From contig JANQPX010000033.1 of NCBI GenBank assembly GCA_028285265.1, forward strand, positions 176,809 through 240,808: DNA of 64,000 bases, read 5' to 3'. Shown here piece by piece: positions 18,054 through 26,658 of this stretch. Positions within the stretch are counted from its first letter, which is position 1. Every line of letters starts with the position of its first letter. The position numbers were made by a program, and so were the translations under genes. Under the pieces are notes generated by a model. That model saw only the letters and a list, made by a program, of their open reading frames with translations, was not told the origin of the DNA and made no database searches. The DNA is from Geminicoccaceae bacterium (lineage in GTDB: Bacteria; Pseudomonadota; Alphaproteobacteria; Geminicoccales; Geminicoccaceae).

Positions 18054-19544
18054 ATGCCTGATCTCGTCGACGTCAAGAAACTGAAAATGGCTGAGGACTT
18101 GGAGTTCGAAACGCCGATTCCGACGCAGATGATCTCCAATGGCGAGTTCACACCGATGCCGCAGACCAAGCAGCAAAAGCAGGTCGAAGAGCGGATCAAA
18201 GAACTGGCTGATACCCATGGGAAAAAGCAAGGTCTCGACCGTCGCCGTTTCCTGAGTTCGGCTTCAGGTCTGGCCGCAGGCTTTGTTGCCATGAACGAGG
18301 TGTTCGGTCCGATCTTCAGTGTCAATGATGCGGAAGCCGCCGACAGTGACATGGCGGAAGAACGAGCCAAGCATCTCGCAGGCCAGTTCATCTTCGATGA
18401 CCAGACCCACATGGTGCATGACGGTTTCGACCAGGAAGGCTTGCTGGGGCTTGGCCTCTTCGCGGCGGAGAATTGGAATCCGACACTGCAGGAAGAAGAG
18501 CTAACGCTGGCTTACTATAAGTTCGACAACTACATGCGCCAGATCTTCGTGAACTCGGACACCAAGATCGCGCTCCTGTCCGGCGCCCCGTTCGATGACC
18601 CGTCCTGGAACTTCATGTCGAACGACGCCATCGTCGATACGGTTGAGATGGTGAATAAGCTTGCCGGCACACGCCGTATGCTCGGTCACCATGTCATCAC
18701 GCCAGGCCAGCCTGGCTGGATGGAGGAAGTCGATAAGGCGCTGGAGAATGGCGCGCGGATGGATGGCTGGAAGGCTTACACGATCGGTGATCCACTATCC
18801 GCCAAAACCGAACACCCTTATCGCCTGGATGACGAAGAGCTGATGTACCCCTTCTTTGAGAAGGCGTTGAAATATGGCAAGGTGAACTTCGCTTGTCATA
18901 AGGGCCTCATGCCCGCCGACTACGAAACCTCCTGGGCGGATAAGTGGCAGTACAACACCGTTTGGGATGTCGCTAAGGCGGCCAAGGATTGGCCGGACAT
19001 CAACTTTATTATCTATCATTCCGGCATGCGGCCGTTTCTTGAAGATCCCTCTGCCGTGCTGGACGAATTCGAGGCCACTGGCGAGTTGAAGTGGGCCAGT
19101 GACCTCGCGCGTATTCCAGCTGAACATGGTGTCACAAATGTCTATGGCGAACTCGGCACGACATTCGCCAACTCCTGTGTCACCCACCCGCGTTTGGCAG
19201 CAGCCGTGCTCGGCACGCTGATCAAAGGCCTTGGTGTCGACAAGATCGTCTGGGGCACCGACTCCGTTTTCTACGGCTCGCCGCAATGGCAAATCGAGGC
19301 ACTTCGCCGGCTCGAGATTCCAGAGGACATGCAGGAAAAGCATGGCTTCGCACCACTGGGCGATGCCGATGGTTTCGTCAAGAACACGATCTTCGGGCTG
19401 AATTCGGCACGTCTCTTCAAAGTCAACCTTCGGGCCGATCTTGATGCCATGGAGAACGACGGCATTCAGAAGCTGAAGACCGACTTCGCACTTCTGGACG
19501 GTATCCGCGACAACGTCCGTTACGGTTACGTTTCGCCGACCTAA
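18054..19544 (+). CDS. Amidohydrolase-2 family protein with Tat signal
   Basis: 496-residue TIM-barrel amidohydrolase of the amidohydrolase-2 (ACMSD-like) group, predicted metal-dependent. Candidate metal and catalytic residues are in DQTHMVHDGF (residues ~118-127), the central ACHKGL, the IIYHSGMRP segment, and WGTDSVFYGSPQW near residue 405. A twin-arginine motif RRRFLSS sits at residues 63-69, followed by a hydrophobic stretch ending near AEAAD, implying export. The preceding 60-residue hydrophilic leader is unusual for a Tat signal. I start at ATG 18054 because AGGGAGA lies just upstream; the longer frame overlaps the hydrolase gene. With the following cytochrome c it suggests a periplasmic step, hydrolytic or decarboxylating. 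Confidence 0.9.
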   Translation: MPDLVDVKKLKMAEDLEFETPIPTQMISNGEFTPMPQTKQQKQVEERIKELADTHGKKQGLDRRRFLSSASGLAAGFVAMNEVFGPIFSVNDAEAADSDMAEERAKHLAGQFIFDDQTHMVHDGFDQEGLLGLGLFAAENWNPTLQEEELTLAYYKFDNYMRQIFVNSDTKIALLSGAPFDDPSWNFMSNDAIVDTVEMVNKLAGTRRMLGHHVITPGQPGWMEEVDKALENGARMDGWKAYTIGDPLSAKTEHPYRLDDEELMYPFFEKALKYGKVNFACHKGLMPADYETSWADKWQYNTVWDVAKAAKDWPDINFIIYHSGMRPFLEDPSAVLDEFEATGELKWASDLARIPAEHGVTNVYGELGTTFANSCVTHPRLAAAVLGTLIKGLGVDKIVWGTDSVFYGSPQWQIEALRRLEIPEDMQEKHGFAPLGDADGFVKNTIFGLNSARLFKVNLRADLDAMENDGIQKLKTDFALLDGIRDNVRYGYVSPT

Positions 19545-19561
19545 GCGGCGAAATCTGGATC

Positions 19562-19592
19562 ATCGAGGACGGGCAGATCGCCTGTCCTCGAT
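19562..19592 (+). terminator. Strong hairpin between amidohydrolase and cytochrome c genes
   Basis: A 13-pair stem (ATCGAGGACGGGC pairing with GCCTGTCCTCGAT, one G-U) closed by an AGATC loop. There is no U-run after it, so it is more likely an attenuator or a 3'-end stabiliser of the amidohydrolase message than a full terminator. Confidence 0.55.
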
Positions 19593-19614
19593 GCACGGAA
19601 AGAAGGACATGCCC

Positions 19615-20076
19615 ATGACCAAGCTACCCCGCTACCTTCTTCGCATCGTCGGACTAGGTAGCCAGATCGTCATCATGCTGGGTCTGACCTTGGTCTCTGC
19701 TGCGGCCAAGGATGGCCGTGACGTCTATGATGACACCTGTGTGCGCTGCCACGGCCTTCTTCAGGAGCAGACATCCTGGCACCAGTTTATCCCGGCGGAT
19801 GGTACCACCGTCGACCTGGCCGTCGTCACACCTCAAGGCCCGACGCTGAATGGTATCGTCGGTCGCCCGGCAGGGATCATCGAAGGCTACACATACTCGA
19901 AGGGCATGCGCGCGTTCGCAGAAACCGACGCCGTTTGGGATCGTGCGACATTGGATCTGTTTTTGACCGACTCACGAAAATTCGTGAAGGGTACGTTCAT
20001 GATCCTGAAGCTTGGCGACGACGATCGTGCTCTGGTTCTGGACTACTTGGAGCGTGTCGCCGTCTACCGTCCGTAA
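19615..20076 (+). CDS. Periplasmic c-type cytochrome
   Basis: 153-residue single-haem cytochrome c. An N-terminal signal/anchor (hydrophobic LLRIVGLGSQIVIMLGLTLVSAAA) is followed by the haem site CVRCH. A Met in the SKGMRAF segment or a later Met may be the sixth ligand. The start at 19615 follows AGAAGGA by 7 bases; an ATG two codons earlier is too close to that site. Immediately downstream of the exported amidohydrolase, it may accept electrons in the same periplasmic pathway (inference). Confidence 0.88.
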   Translation: MTKLPRYLLRIVGLGSQIVIMLGLTLVSAAAKDGRDVYDDTCVRCHGLLQEQTSWHQFIPADGTTVDLAVVTPQGPTLNGIVGRPAGIIEGYTYSKGMRAFAETDAVWDRATLDLFLTDSRKFVKGTFMILKLGDDDRALVLDYLERVAVYRP

Positions 20077-20251
20077 AGATCAGCCATCGCCAACGGAAAG
20101 GACAGAAACCAAGCGCTGGGCGATCCGGCAGTGAAGCCAGGCCCCGATACAACAATCCATCATAGGTTTTCGACTAAGCAAAATACGAATACACTGCTCA
20201 TGGAGGCACGTCATGAAAATGACCAAAAAAGTAAAGATTGGAGGCGACGTA

Positions 20252-21580
20252 ATGAAATATAGGGAACGACGAGTCCGTTTCGGAACATTCGGATCTTGTC
20301 TCTTGGCGACAGCCGCAGCGATCGGCGTCGTGAGCAGCGCAGCCAATGCGCAAGAAACATTTAAGCTTGGTGTCGTCACGTTCCTCTCTGGAGGTGCAGC
20401 GGAGAGCTTTGGGGTGCCGGCTTGGAATGGCGGCAAGCTTCTGATCGATATGCTGAATGAAGGCGGCAAACTGCCAGCGCCCTACGATCAACAAGGCTTC
20501 GGCGGCATGACGATCGAAGCGATTCCTGTGGACGAAGCTGGCGGTGCCACCAAACAGGTTCAGGAATTCAGAAACCTCGTCCAACGCGAAGAGGTCGATG
20601 CCGTTCTGGGTTATGTCAGTTCCGGCGATTGTCTTGCGATCGCACCGGTCGCTGACGAGTTGAAAGCCTTCACAATTCTCTATGACTGCGGCACGCCTCG
20701 GGTGTTCGAGGAAGGCAGTTACGAGTACGTCTTCCGAACGGCTGCCCACGCCGCCATGGACAATATCTCGCTTGCAAAATATCTGGATTCACGCGGGATC
20801 GAGGTCTCCAGCTACGCCGGCATTAATCAGGACTATGCTTGGGGTCAGGACAGCTGGGCGGACTTCGCGGCGTCCATGTCCGTCATCCAGCCCGACTCTG
20901 CAGCCGGGGCAACGTTGTTCCCCAAGATCTATGCCGGACAGTACGGCACCGAGATCTCGGCCTTGACCCGAGAAGGGGCTGATGTTGTTCACTCCAGTCT
21001 TTGGGGTGGCGATCTTCAAGCCTTTGTTCTCCAGGCAGCACCTCGCGGCCTGTTCGAGCGCAGCCAAGTGGTTCTTGCCGCCGGCGACCACGTCATTCCA
21101 CAGCTTGGCAATAAGATGCCGGATGGAACGATCATCGGTGCCCGCGGTGTGAACGGCCTTGCAGCCAAGCCCGACGCGAGCGAACTCACCACCATTCTCT
21201 GGGAAGCCTATGAGGCAGAGCATGGTGCCTTTCCCGTCCAAGCGCCGTTCCGCATGTGGCAAGGCCTGCTCGGCTTAAAAACCGCGATCGAAAAGGCCAT
21301 GGCTGAGAATGGCGGAAACAAGCCCAATGATGAGGAGCTAGCCGCCGCCATGAAAGGCCTGGAATGGGAAGCCCCTTCCGGCACCATCCAAATGGTTCTC
21401 GGTGGCGGTCATCAGGCGATCCAGCCCAACGCGATTGGCACCACCCAATGGGACGAGGCCAGCGGCCAGATGACCCTGGTCGACATCGAGTATTACGCCG
21501 CTGAGTGCGTAAATCCGCCCGATGGCGTGAAGGCCGTCGAATGGATCAAAGATGGGTTTCCAGGAGCGACCTGCGAGTAG
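20252..21580 (+). CDS. Branched-chain amino acid-type ABC transporter substrate-binding protein
   Basis: 442-residue periplasmic binding protein of the Peripla_BP_6 (LivJ-like) family. The signal peptide ends near SSAANAQE, and the mature part starts FKLGVVTFLSGGAAESFG, as usual for the family. I start at 20252, preceded by GGAGG; an in-frame ATG 13 codons upstream also exists. Relatives of this length often bind aromatic or short organic acids rather than amino acids. The acyl-CoA ligase at the end of the operon supports an organic-acid ligand (inference). Confidence 0.92.
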   Translation: MKYRERRVRFGTFGSCLLATAAAIGVVSSAANAQETFKLGVVTFLSGGAAESFGVPAWNGGKLLIDMLNEGGKLPAPYDQQGFGGMTIEAIPVDEAGGATKQVQEFRNLVQREEVDAVLGYVSSGDCLAIAPVADELKAFTILYDCGTPRVFEEGSYEYVFRTAAHAAMDNISLAKYLDSRGIEVSSYAGINQDYAWGQDSWADFAASMSVIQPDSAAGATLFPKIYAGQYGTEISALTREGADVVHSSLWGGDLQAFVLQAAPRGLFERSQVVLAAGDHVIPQLGNKMPDGTIIGARGVNGLAAKPDASELTTILWEAYEAEHGAFPVQAPFRMWQGLLGLKTAIEKAMAENGGNKPNDEELAAAMKGLEWEAPSGTIQMVLGGGHQAIQPNAIGTTQWDEASGQMTLVDIEYYAAECVNPPDGVKAVEWIKDGFPGATCE

Positions 21581-21607
21581 CAGCTGCATATCGGCGGCAT
21601 GAGTGGC

Positions 21608-21639
21608 GAATCCGCCTGTCGGGAACGACGGGCGGATTC
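21608..21639 (+). terminator. Hairpin between binding-protein and permease genes
   Basis: A 14-pair stem (GAATCCGCCTGTCG with CGACGGGCGGATTC, one wobble) and a GGAA tetraloop. Such hairpins are typical after binding-protein genes and allow higher expression of the binding protein than of the membrane parts. No clear U-tract follows, so partial termination or RNA stabilisation is likely. Confidence 0.6.
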
Positions 21640-21668
21640 AACGCAACGTCCAAAGCGGTAGAGAAGAG

Positions 21669-22571
21669 ATGGAGCTGCTCGCTTTTATTCTAGTCGATGG
21701 CCTGATCTATGGCGCTTGGCTATTTATCGTGTCGGTCGGTTTGACGCTCGTCTTCGGCGTTCTCAACATCTTGAACCTTGCCCACGGCAGCCTGTACGCA
21801 ATCGGCGCCTATACTACCGCAAGCGCTGTTGGTGCTTACTTCGCCCTCGGCGGTGATGCGTTTCCTATGGGCAGCTACATCGCAATGATTCTAGGGGCCC
21901 TCCTCGTCGCACTGGTGCTTGGCCCGCTCTTGGAACGTGGTCTTCTTCGTCACTTCTATGATCGAGACCACGTTATCGTCGTCCTGGTCACCTACGGCGT
22001 ATTTCTCGTCCTCGAGGACGTGATGAAGCTCATCTGGGGCGTGACACCTCTCTTTGTCTCCGAGCCCTATTCGCTTCTCGGCAATGTTGAGCTCGGCCCC
22101 CTCTTCTACGTGGCCTATGATTTCTTGGTCATTGCGGTTGCGATCATCGTCGGCATCACCGTTTGGTATGTCTTGAACCGCACACGCCGTGGCAAGGTGG
22201 TGCTCGCGGTGATCCATGACCGCGAGATGAGCCAGACCATGGGGGTCAATGTCGATCGCGTCTTCATGATCTCGTTTGCGATCGGCGTGTTTCTTGCCGC
22301 CCTTGGTGGTGCTCTTACCGCTCCCATGATTTCGGTCTCCCCCGGCATCGGCGTCAATGTCATCATCATCGCCTTTGCTGTGGTCATCATCGGCGGCCTC
22401 GGTTCGATCGAAGGCGCTGCAATCGGCGCACTCTTCGTCGGCATCGCTCGCGCGGCATCCGTGCATCTTCTGCCGGAAGCCGAACTCTTCATCATCTACC
22501 TGGTCATGGCCGCTGTGTTGGTCTTTCGACCCGAAGGCCTGTTCCAGAAAACGGAGGCGAGGAAGATTTGA
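21669..22571 (+). CDS. livH: Branched-chain amino acid-type ABC permease (LivH-like)
   Basis: 300-residue inner-membrane permease. MELLAFILVDGLIYGAW starts the first helix, and VFGVLNILNLAHGSLYAIGAY is the LivH hallmark. AVVIIGGLGSIEGAAIGAL marks the C-terminal part. The start at 21669 has GAGAAGAG upstream. The stop overlaps the LivM start (TTGA). It forms the channel with LivM. Confidence 0.94.
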   Translation: MELLAFILVDGLIYGAWLFIVSVGLTLVFGVLNILNLAHGSLYAIGAYTTASAVGAYFALGGDAFPMGSYIAMILGALLVALVLGPLLERGLLRHFYDRDHVIVVLVTYGVFLVLEDVMKLIWGVTPLFVSEPYSLLGNVELGPLFYVAYDFLVIAVAIIVGITVWYVLNRTRRGKVVLAVIHDREMSQTMGVNVDRVFMISFAIGVFLAALGGALTAPMISVSPGIGVNVIIIAFAVVIIGGLGSIEGAAIGALFVGIARAASVHLLPEAELFIIYLVMAAVLVFRPEGLFQKTEARKI

Positions 22572-23518
22572 CCCTTTTGCGATCCATCCCCGCTGCCTGC
22601 CTCTTAGCTCTGGTCCTTCTCCTTGCCGTTGGCGTGATGCTGCCGGAATGGGCGATGTTCTTAACCACCATGGCCTTTGCTAAAGGCATGGTGGCACTCG
22701 GCATCGTCTGCATGATGCGCGCCGGCCTCGTCTCCTTTGGGCAGGGTCTCTATTTCTGCATCGGCGCTTACGTATCAGGCCTCATGGCAAACTGGACCGG
22801 CATCACCGATATCTTCCTGCTTTGCGCGCTCGGCATCGCTGCAGCTGCCGCGGTCGCCGCCCTCTTTGGCCCACTACTCGCCACCTATCGCGGCATCTTC
22901 TTCGCCATGCTGACCCTATCGTTATCGATGATCCTTTATGGTTTTCTCTCGAAGATGACCGCACTCGGAGGCACCGACGGTCTCAACGTCATGGCCCCCA
23001 CATTCTTGGGCTATGCGCCGGAGGGACGCGCACTCGGTCTCTCCCTCTATATCTTCACCTGTACTGTCGTCGTCATCGCTGGCGGCCTCATTCGGGTCTT
23101 CTTCGATAGTGAGCACGGGCTCATCGCCCTTGCGATTCGGGACAACGAACTCCGGGTCGAATATCTAGGCGCGTCCGTCAGGAATGAAATCGCCTTCAGC
23201 TATGGTATCGCCGCCATCCTCGGAAGTCTGGGCGGTGTGATTGCAGGGTTGGCGATTGGCCATGTGGATCCGGAATTCTCCTATTGGACGACCTCGGGCG
23301 AATTCGTCTTCGTCGCGATCTTGAGCGGCTATTTCTCGATCGGCGCTGTGTTTGTCGGCTCCATACTCCTCGAGGTCGTTCGCTCCTTTTCGAACCTCTA
23401 CTTTCCCAATACTTGGCAGTTGGCGCTGGGCATCTTTCTCATTGCCGTCATCCTGCTTTTGCCGAATGGCCTCGGTTCGATCCTCACCCGCATCAAGCGC
23501 GTTAAGGAACCATCATGA
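22568..23518 (+). CDS. livM: Branched-chain amino acid-type ABC permease (LivM-like)
   Basis: 316-residue permease with about 8-9 hydrophobic segments. LivM features include CMMRAGLVSFGQGLYFCIGAY, MLTLSLSMILYGFL and LGGVIAGLAIGHVDPE. It starts with TTG overlapping the LivH stop; GGCGAGGAAG upstream provides the ribosome site. The stop overlaps LivG as ATGA. Confidence 0.94.
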   Translation: MTLLRSIPAACLLALVLLLAVGVMLPEWAMFLTTMAFAKGMVALGIVCMMRAGLVSFGQGLYFCIGAYVSGLMANWTGITDIFLLCALGIAAAAAVAALFGPLLATYRGIFFAMLTLSLSMILYGFLSKMTALGGTDGLNVMAPTFLGYAPEGRALGLSLYIFTCTVVVIAGGLIRVFFDSEHGLIALAIRDNELRVEYLGASVRNEIAFSYGIAAILGSLGGVIAGLAIGHVDPEFSYWTTSGEFVFVAILSGYFSIGAVFVGSILLEVVRSFSNLYFPNTWQLALGIFLIAVILLLPNGLGSILTRIKRVKEPS

Positions 23519-24267
23519 GCGGCGATGTGCTGATCACCGAGGACGTCAACAAGACGTTCGATGCCGTCACCGCCGCGAACGACGTCTCCGTCAGCGTGCC
23601 CCGTGGTGCGATCTGGAGCCTCATCGGTTCGAACGGCGCCGGCAAAACCACCTTCGTCAACATGGTCACCGGCTATGTGAAACCGGACACCGGTCGTATC
23701 CTGTTCGAGAATGCAGATATCACGAGCCGATCGCCGCGTGAGATCACCAGGCTTGGCATTCGGCGCTCCTTTCAGATCCCACAACTCTGTGCTGAATTAT
23801 CTGTTCTTGAAAACATGCTGGTCGCGCAAAGTCTGAATGCAGCGGAACCGCCATCCTTTTGGCGGCAAGCCCGATCCCAATCGGATGTCGATCGGGCGAT
23901 GGCCACGTTGGAAAAATTCAAGATCGTCGATAATAGCGATCGGCTGATGGGTGAGATTTCCGCCGGTGTTCGAAAATTGCTCGATATTGCCATGGCGATC
24001 GCGGGCAATCCCAAGGTCATGCTGCTGGACGAACCTACCAGCGGTGTGGCTGCCGAGGAGAAATTTCCGATTATGGACCTCGTCATGGAGGTATTGACCG
24101 CTTCCGATGTCACCATCCTTTTCGTCGAGCATGATATGGACATTGTCACGCGTTACTCCCAACGCGTACTCGCTTTCTACGACGGCAGGATCGTCGCCAA
24201 CGATGCACCCGACGAGGTGCTCGCGGATGAAGTCGTCCAGCGCTATGTGACGGGGACCGCCCGATGA
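23515..24267 (+). CDS. livG: Branched-chain amino acid-type ABC ATPase (LivG-like)
   Basis: 250-residue ATPase. Walker A is GSNGAGKTT, the LivG-type IRRSFQIPQL follows, and Walker B is VMLLDEPTSGV. The signature is degenerate, ISAGVRKLLDIA, with the canonical LSGGQ replaced. The C-terminal extension typical of LivG is short. It overlaps both neighbours by ATGA. It supplies energy with LivF. Confidence 0.94.
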   Translation: MSGDVLITEDVNKTFDAVTAANDVSVSVPRGAIWSLIGSNGAGKTTFVNMVTGYVKPDTGRILFENADITSRSPREITRLGIRRSFQIPQLCAELSVLENMLVAQSLNAAEPPSFWRQARSQSDVDRAMATLEKFKIVDNSDRLMGEISAGVRKLLDIAMAIAGNPKVMLLDEPTSGVAAEEKFPIMDLVMEVLTASDVTILFVEHDMDIVTRYSQRVLAFYDGRIVANDAPDEVLADEVVQRYVTGTAR

Positions 24268-24950
24268 TCCTCACGATCGACAAGATCGATGTTCGCCTTC
24301 AATCCGTTCCGATCCTTCGGGGTCTAAGCCTCGCTGTCGATGAGGGCGAAATCGTCGGCCTCGTCGGACGAAATGGCGCTGGCAAGACCACGACACTGCG
24401 GACGATCATGGGTCTCACAAAGCCGGCATCCGGAACGATCTATATCGATGGCAACGACGTCACCAAGCTGGACGCCTATCGCCGTCCCATGCTCGGGCTC
24501 GGCTATATGCCTGAAGATAGACGGCTGGTACCGGAGCTGACCGTCGAAGAAAACATGCTGTTGCCTGCATGGGTCAACGAGCGTCTCGATCAAACGGAAG
24601 GCCTAAAGTTTATCTATAACCTCATGCCCGAGCTTCATGAGATGCGCGAGCGCAAAGCCATGCTGCTCTCCGGCGGACAGCAAAAGATGGTGGCGCTTGG
24701 TCGAGCCCTTATCGCCGGCACCCGTTTGCTCTTGCTTGACGAACCCTTTGAAGGCGTGGCACCCGCCCTGGCGCAACGACTATCGGAGGTGATTGCGACT
24801 CTTAAGAATGAAAAGCGCTCGGCATTGATCGCGCAATCGGAGCTGACCCACGCTGTCTCCCTGCTCGATCGCGACTATGTCATCGAGCGGGGCGAGATCG
24901 TCGACAAGCCAACACCGATGCATCAGGAGACGCAGGCGACCCCGGCTTAG
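24264..24950 (+). CDS. livF: Branched-chain amino acid-type ABC ATPase (LivF-like)
   Basis: 228-residue ATPase. Walker A is GRNGAGKTT, LGLGYMPEDRRLVPELTVEENM is LivF-like, the signature is LLSGGQQKMVALGRALI, and Walker B is LLLLDEPFEGVAP. It completes the five-component Liv-type importer started at 20252. Confidence 0.94.
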   Translation: MILTIDKIDVRLQSVPILRGLSLAVDEGEIVGLVGRNGAGKTTTLRTIMGLTKPASGTIYIDGNDVTKLDAYRRPMLGLGYMPEDRRLVPELTVEENMLLPAWVNERLDQTEGLKFIYNLMPELHEMRERKAMLLSGGQQKMVALGRALIAGTRLLLLDEPFEGVAPALAQRLSEVIATLKNEKRSALIAQSELTHAVSLLDRDYVIERGEIVDKPTPMHQETQATPA

Positions 24951-24977
24951 CCATCGCCTTCAAGGATTGATCCTTCG

Positions 24978-26573
24978 ATGTCCTGGGAAATCGACAAGAA
25001 ACGACGGTTGCAAACCGAGTGCTTGTTCGGCGATCGATTGGTTCGATGTTTCGCCGAGCGCCCCCGTAGCCTTGATCAGTTGCTCCGAGATGCCGTTCTG
25101 CAAAACCCCACCGGCGATGCGATTATCGATGGCCATGACCGCATTTCGTATCAAGGCTTGAACAAGATCGTCGATCAGATCGCTGCCAATCTTGTCCATC
25201 GGGGAGTCGCCCGAGGTGACCGGGTTGCGATTCTGCTTCGAAACTCGGCCGCCTTCATTCAAGTGCTCCTGGCGACTGCACGGATTGGCGCGATCGCGGT
25301 GCCGATCAATGTTCGCGAGCAAAAACCGGAGCTCGCCTATGTGCTCAATCATTCCGCGGCCAAGGTCCTCATTCATGAAAAGGACCTGCACGAGCGCTTA
25401 CCGGTCGCCAAGGGCATTCGATATCGCTTTTCCGTTGGCGGCACTGATGATGCGGCGGCCCCCTTCGAAGACCTCCTGAACCATGCGAATGCCCCACCTC
25501 ACGTCGAGGTCAACGAGGAGGACGTCGCCGTCATCCTCTATACCTCCGGTACGACCGGTAAGCCCAAGGGTGCTATGCTTACGCATGTGAACATTGCGCA
25601 CTCTGTGATGCATTTCGAATTCTGCATGGGCCTCGCCAAGTCGGAACGCTCGATCATTGCCGTACCAGCCAGCCATATCACCGGTCTTATCGCCAATATT
25701 TTGACGATGATCAGAACTGCTGGCTGTTCGCTCATTCTGCGCGAGTTCGACGTCGAGGCCTTCCTCAATCTCGCTGCGCGTGAACGGATGACACACACCT
25801 TGATGGTGCCAGCGATGTACAACCTTTGCCTGCTGCGGGCTGACCTCAGTGACTATGATCTCAAAGCGTGGAGGATCGGTGGCTATGGTGGTGCGCCCAT
25901 GCCAGAAGCAACCATCGCGACGCTCGCGAACAAACTCCCTGGCCTCGTCCTTATGAATGCTTACGGCTCGACCGAAACCTGTTCGCCGTCAACCATCATG
26001 CCGCCGGGCAAAACAGCGGGCCACCCCGATAGTGTCGGCAAAGCCGTTCCCTGTGCCGAGATCAAGATCGTGGATCAAGAAGCAGACGAGGTTCCGAATG
26101 GTGAAGTGGGTGAGATCTGGATCAAAGGACCCATGGTCGTGCCCGGCTATTGGAATGACCCGGAAAAAACCAAGGCTGGCTTTCAAGAGGGTTATTGGCG
26201 ATCTGGCGATGTTGGCTCGATCGATGATGAAGGCTTCGTCCGCCTTCACGACCGCATCAAAGACATGATTATCCGTGGTGGCTACAACGTCTACAGTGCC
26301 GAACTCGAAAACGTGTTGAACTTCCACCCCGATGTCATCGAGTGCGCAGCCGTTGCCCAGCCGGACGAGATTCTCGGTGAGAAGATCCATGTCTTCGCAC
26401 GAACCCGAGTGCAGGCAGCCACCCCCGAGCAGCTGCGTGCGTTCTGCCGTGACCACCTGGCGGACTACAAAGTACCAGACTTCGTGACAATCATGGAGGA
26501 ACCCCTGCCGCGCAATGCCAACGGTAAAGTCCTAAAAGAGACCCTCAGAGCCAGCATTGCTGATAGCATGTAA
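24978..26573 (+). CDS. Class I adenylate-forming acyl-CoA ligase
   Basis: 531-residue AMP-dependent synthetase/ligase. Motifs in order are P-loop LYTSGTTGKPKGAMLTH (~residue 182), NAYGSTETCSPS (~325), YWRSGDVGSIDDEGFVRLHDRIKDMIIRGGYNV, shown here as the hinge region near residue 420, and the C-terminal catalytic Lys in PRNANGKVLK. It likely converts the carboxylic acid imported by the Liv-type system to its CoA thioester. It lies 28 bases after livF and is the last gene of the unit. The acid specificity cannot be read from motifs. Confidence 0.93.
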   Translation: MSWEIDKKRRLQTECLFGDRLVRCFAERPRSLDQLLRDAVLQNPTGDAIIDGHDRISYQGLNKIVDQIAANLVHRGVARGDRVAILLRNSAAFIQVLLATARIGAIAVPINVREQKPELAYVLNHSAAKVLIHEKDLHERLPVAKGIRYRFSVGGTDDAAAPFEDLLNHANAPPHVEVNEEDVAVILYTSGTTGKPKGAMLTHVNIAHSVMHFEFCMGLAKSERSIIAVPASHITGLIANILTMIRTAGCSLILREFDVEAFLNLAARERMTHTLMVPAMYNLCLLRADLSDYDLKAWRIGGYGGAPMPEATIATLANKLPGLVLMNAYGSTETCSPSTIMPPGKTAGHPDSVGKAVPCAEIKIVDQEADEVPNGEVGEIWIKGPMVVPGYWNDPEKTKAGFQEGYWRSGDVGSIDDEGFVRLHDRIKDMIIRGGYNVYSAELENVLNFHPDVIECAAVAQPDEILGEKIHVFARTRVQAATPEQLRAFCRDHLADYKVPDFVTIMEEPLPRNANGKVLKETLRASIADSM

Positions 26574-26658
26574 TGAAGGTGGGATCATGGGAAGGCCAGA
26601 ATCCACGCCCCCATCTCATAAAAAAACAGCCACGTCGACGATCGGACGCTAGCCAAAA

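Noticed and set aside
21891..22495. Minus-strand frames rich in Asp and His opposite livH
   Set aside because: The apparent metal-binding composition is the mirror image of hydrophobic LivH codons.
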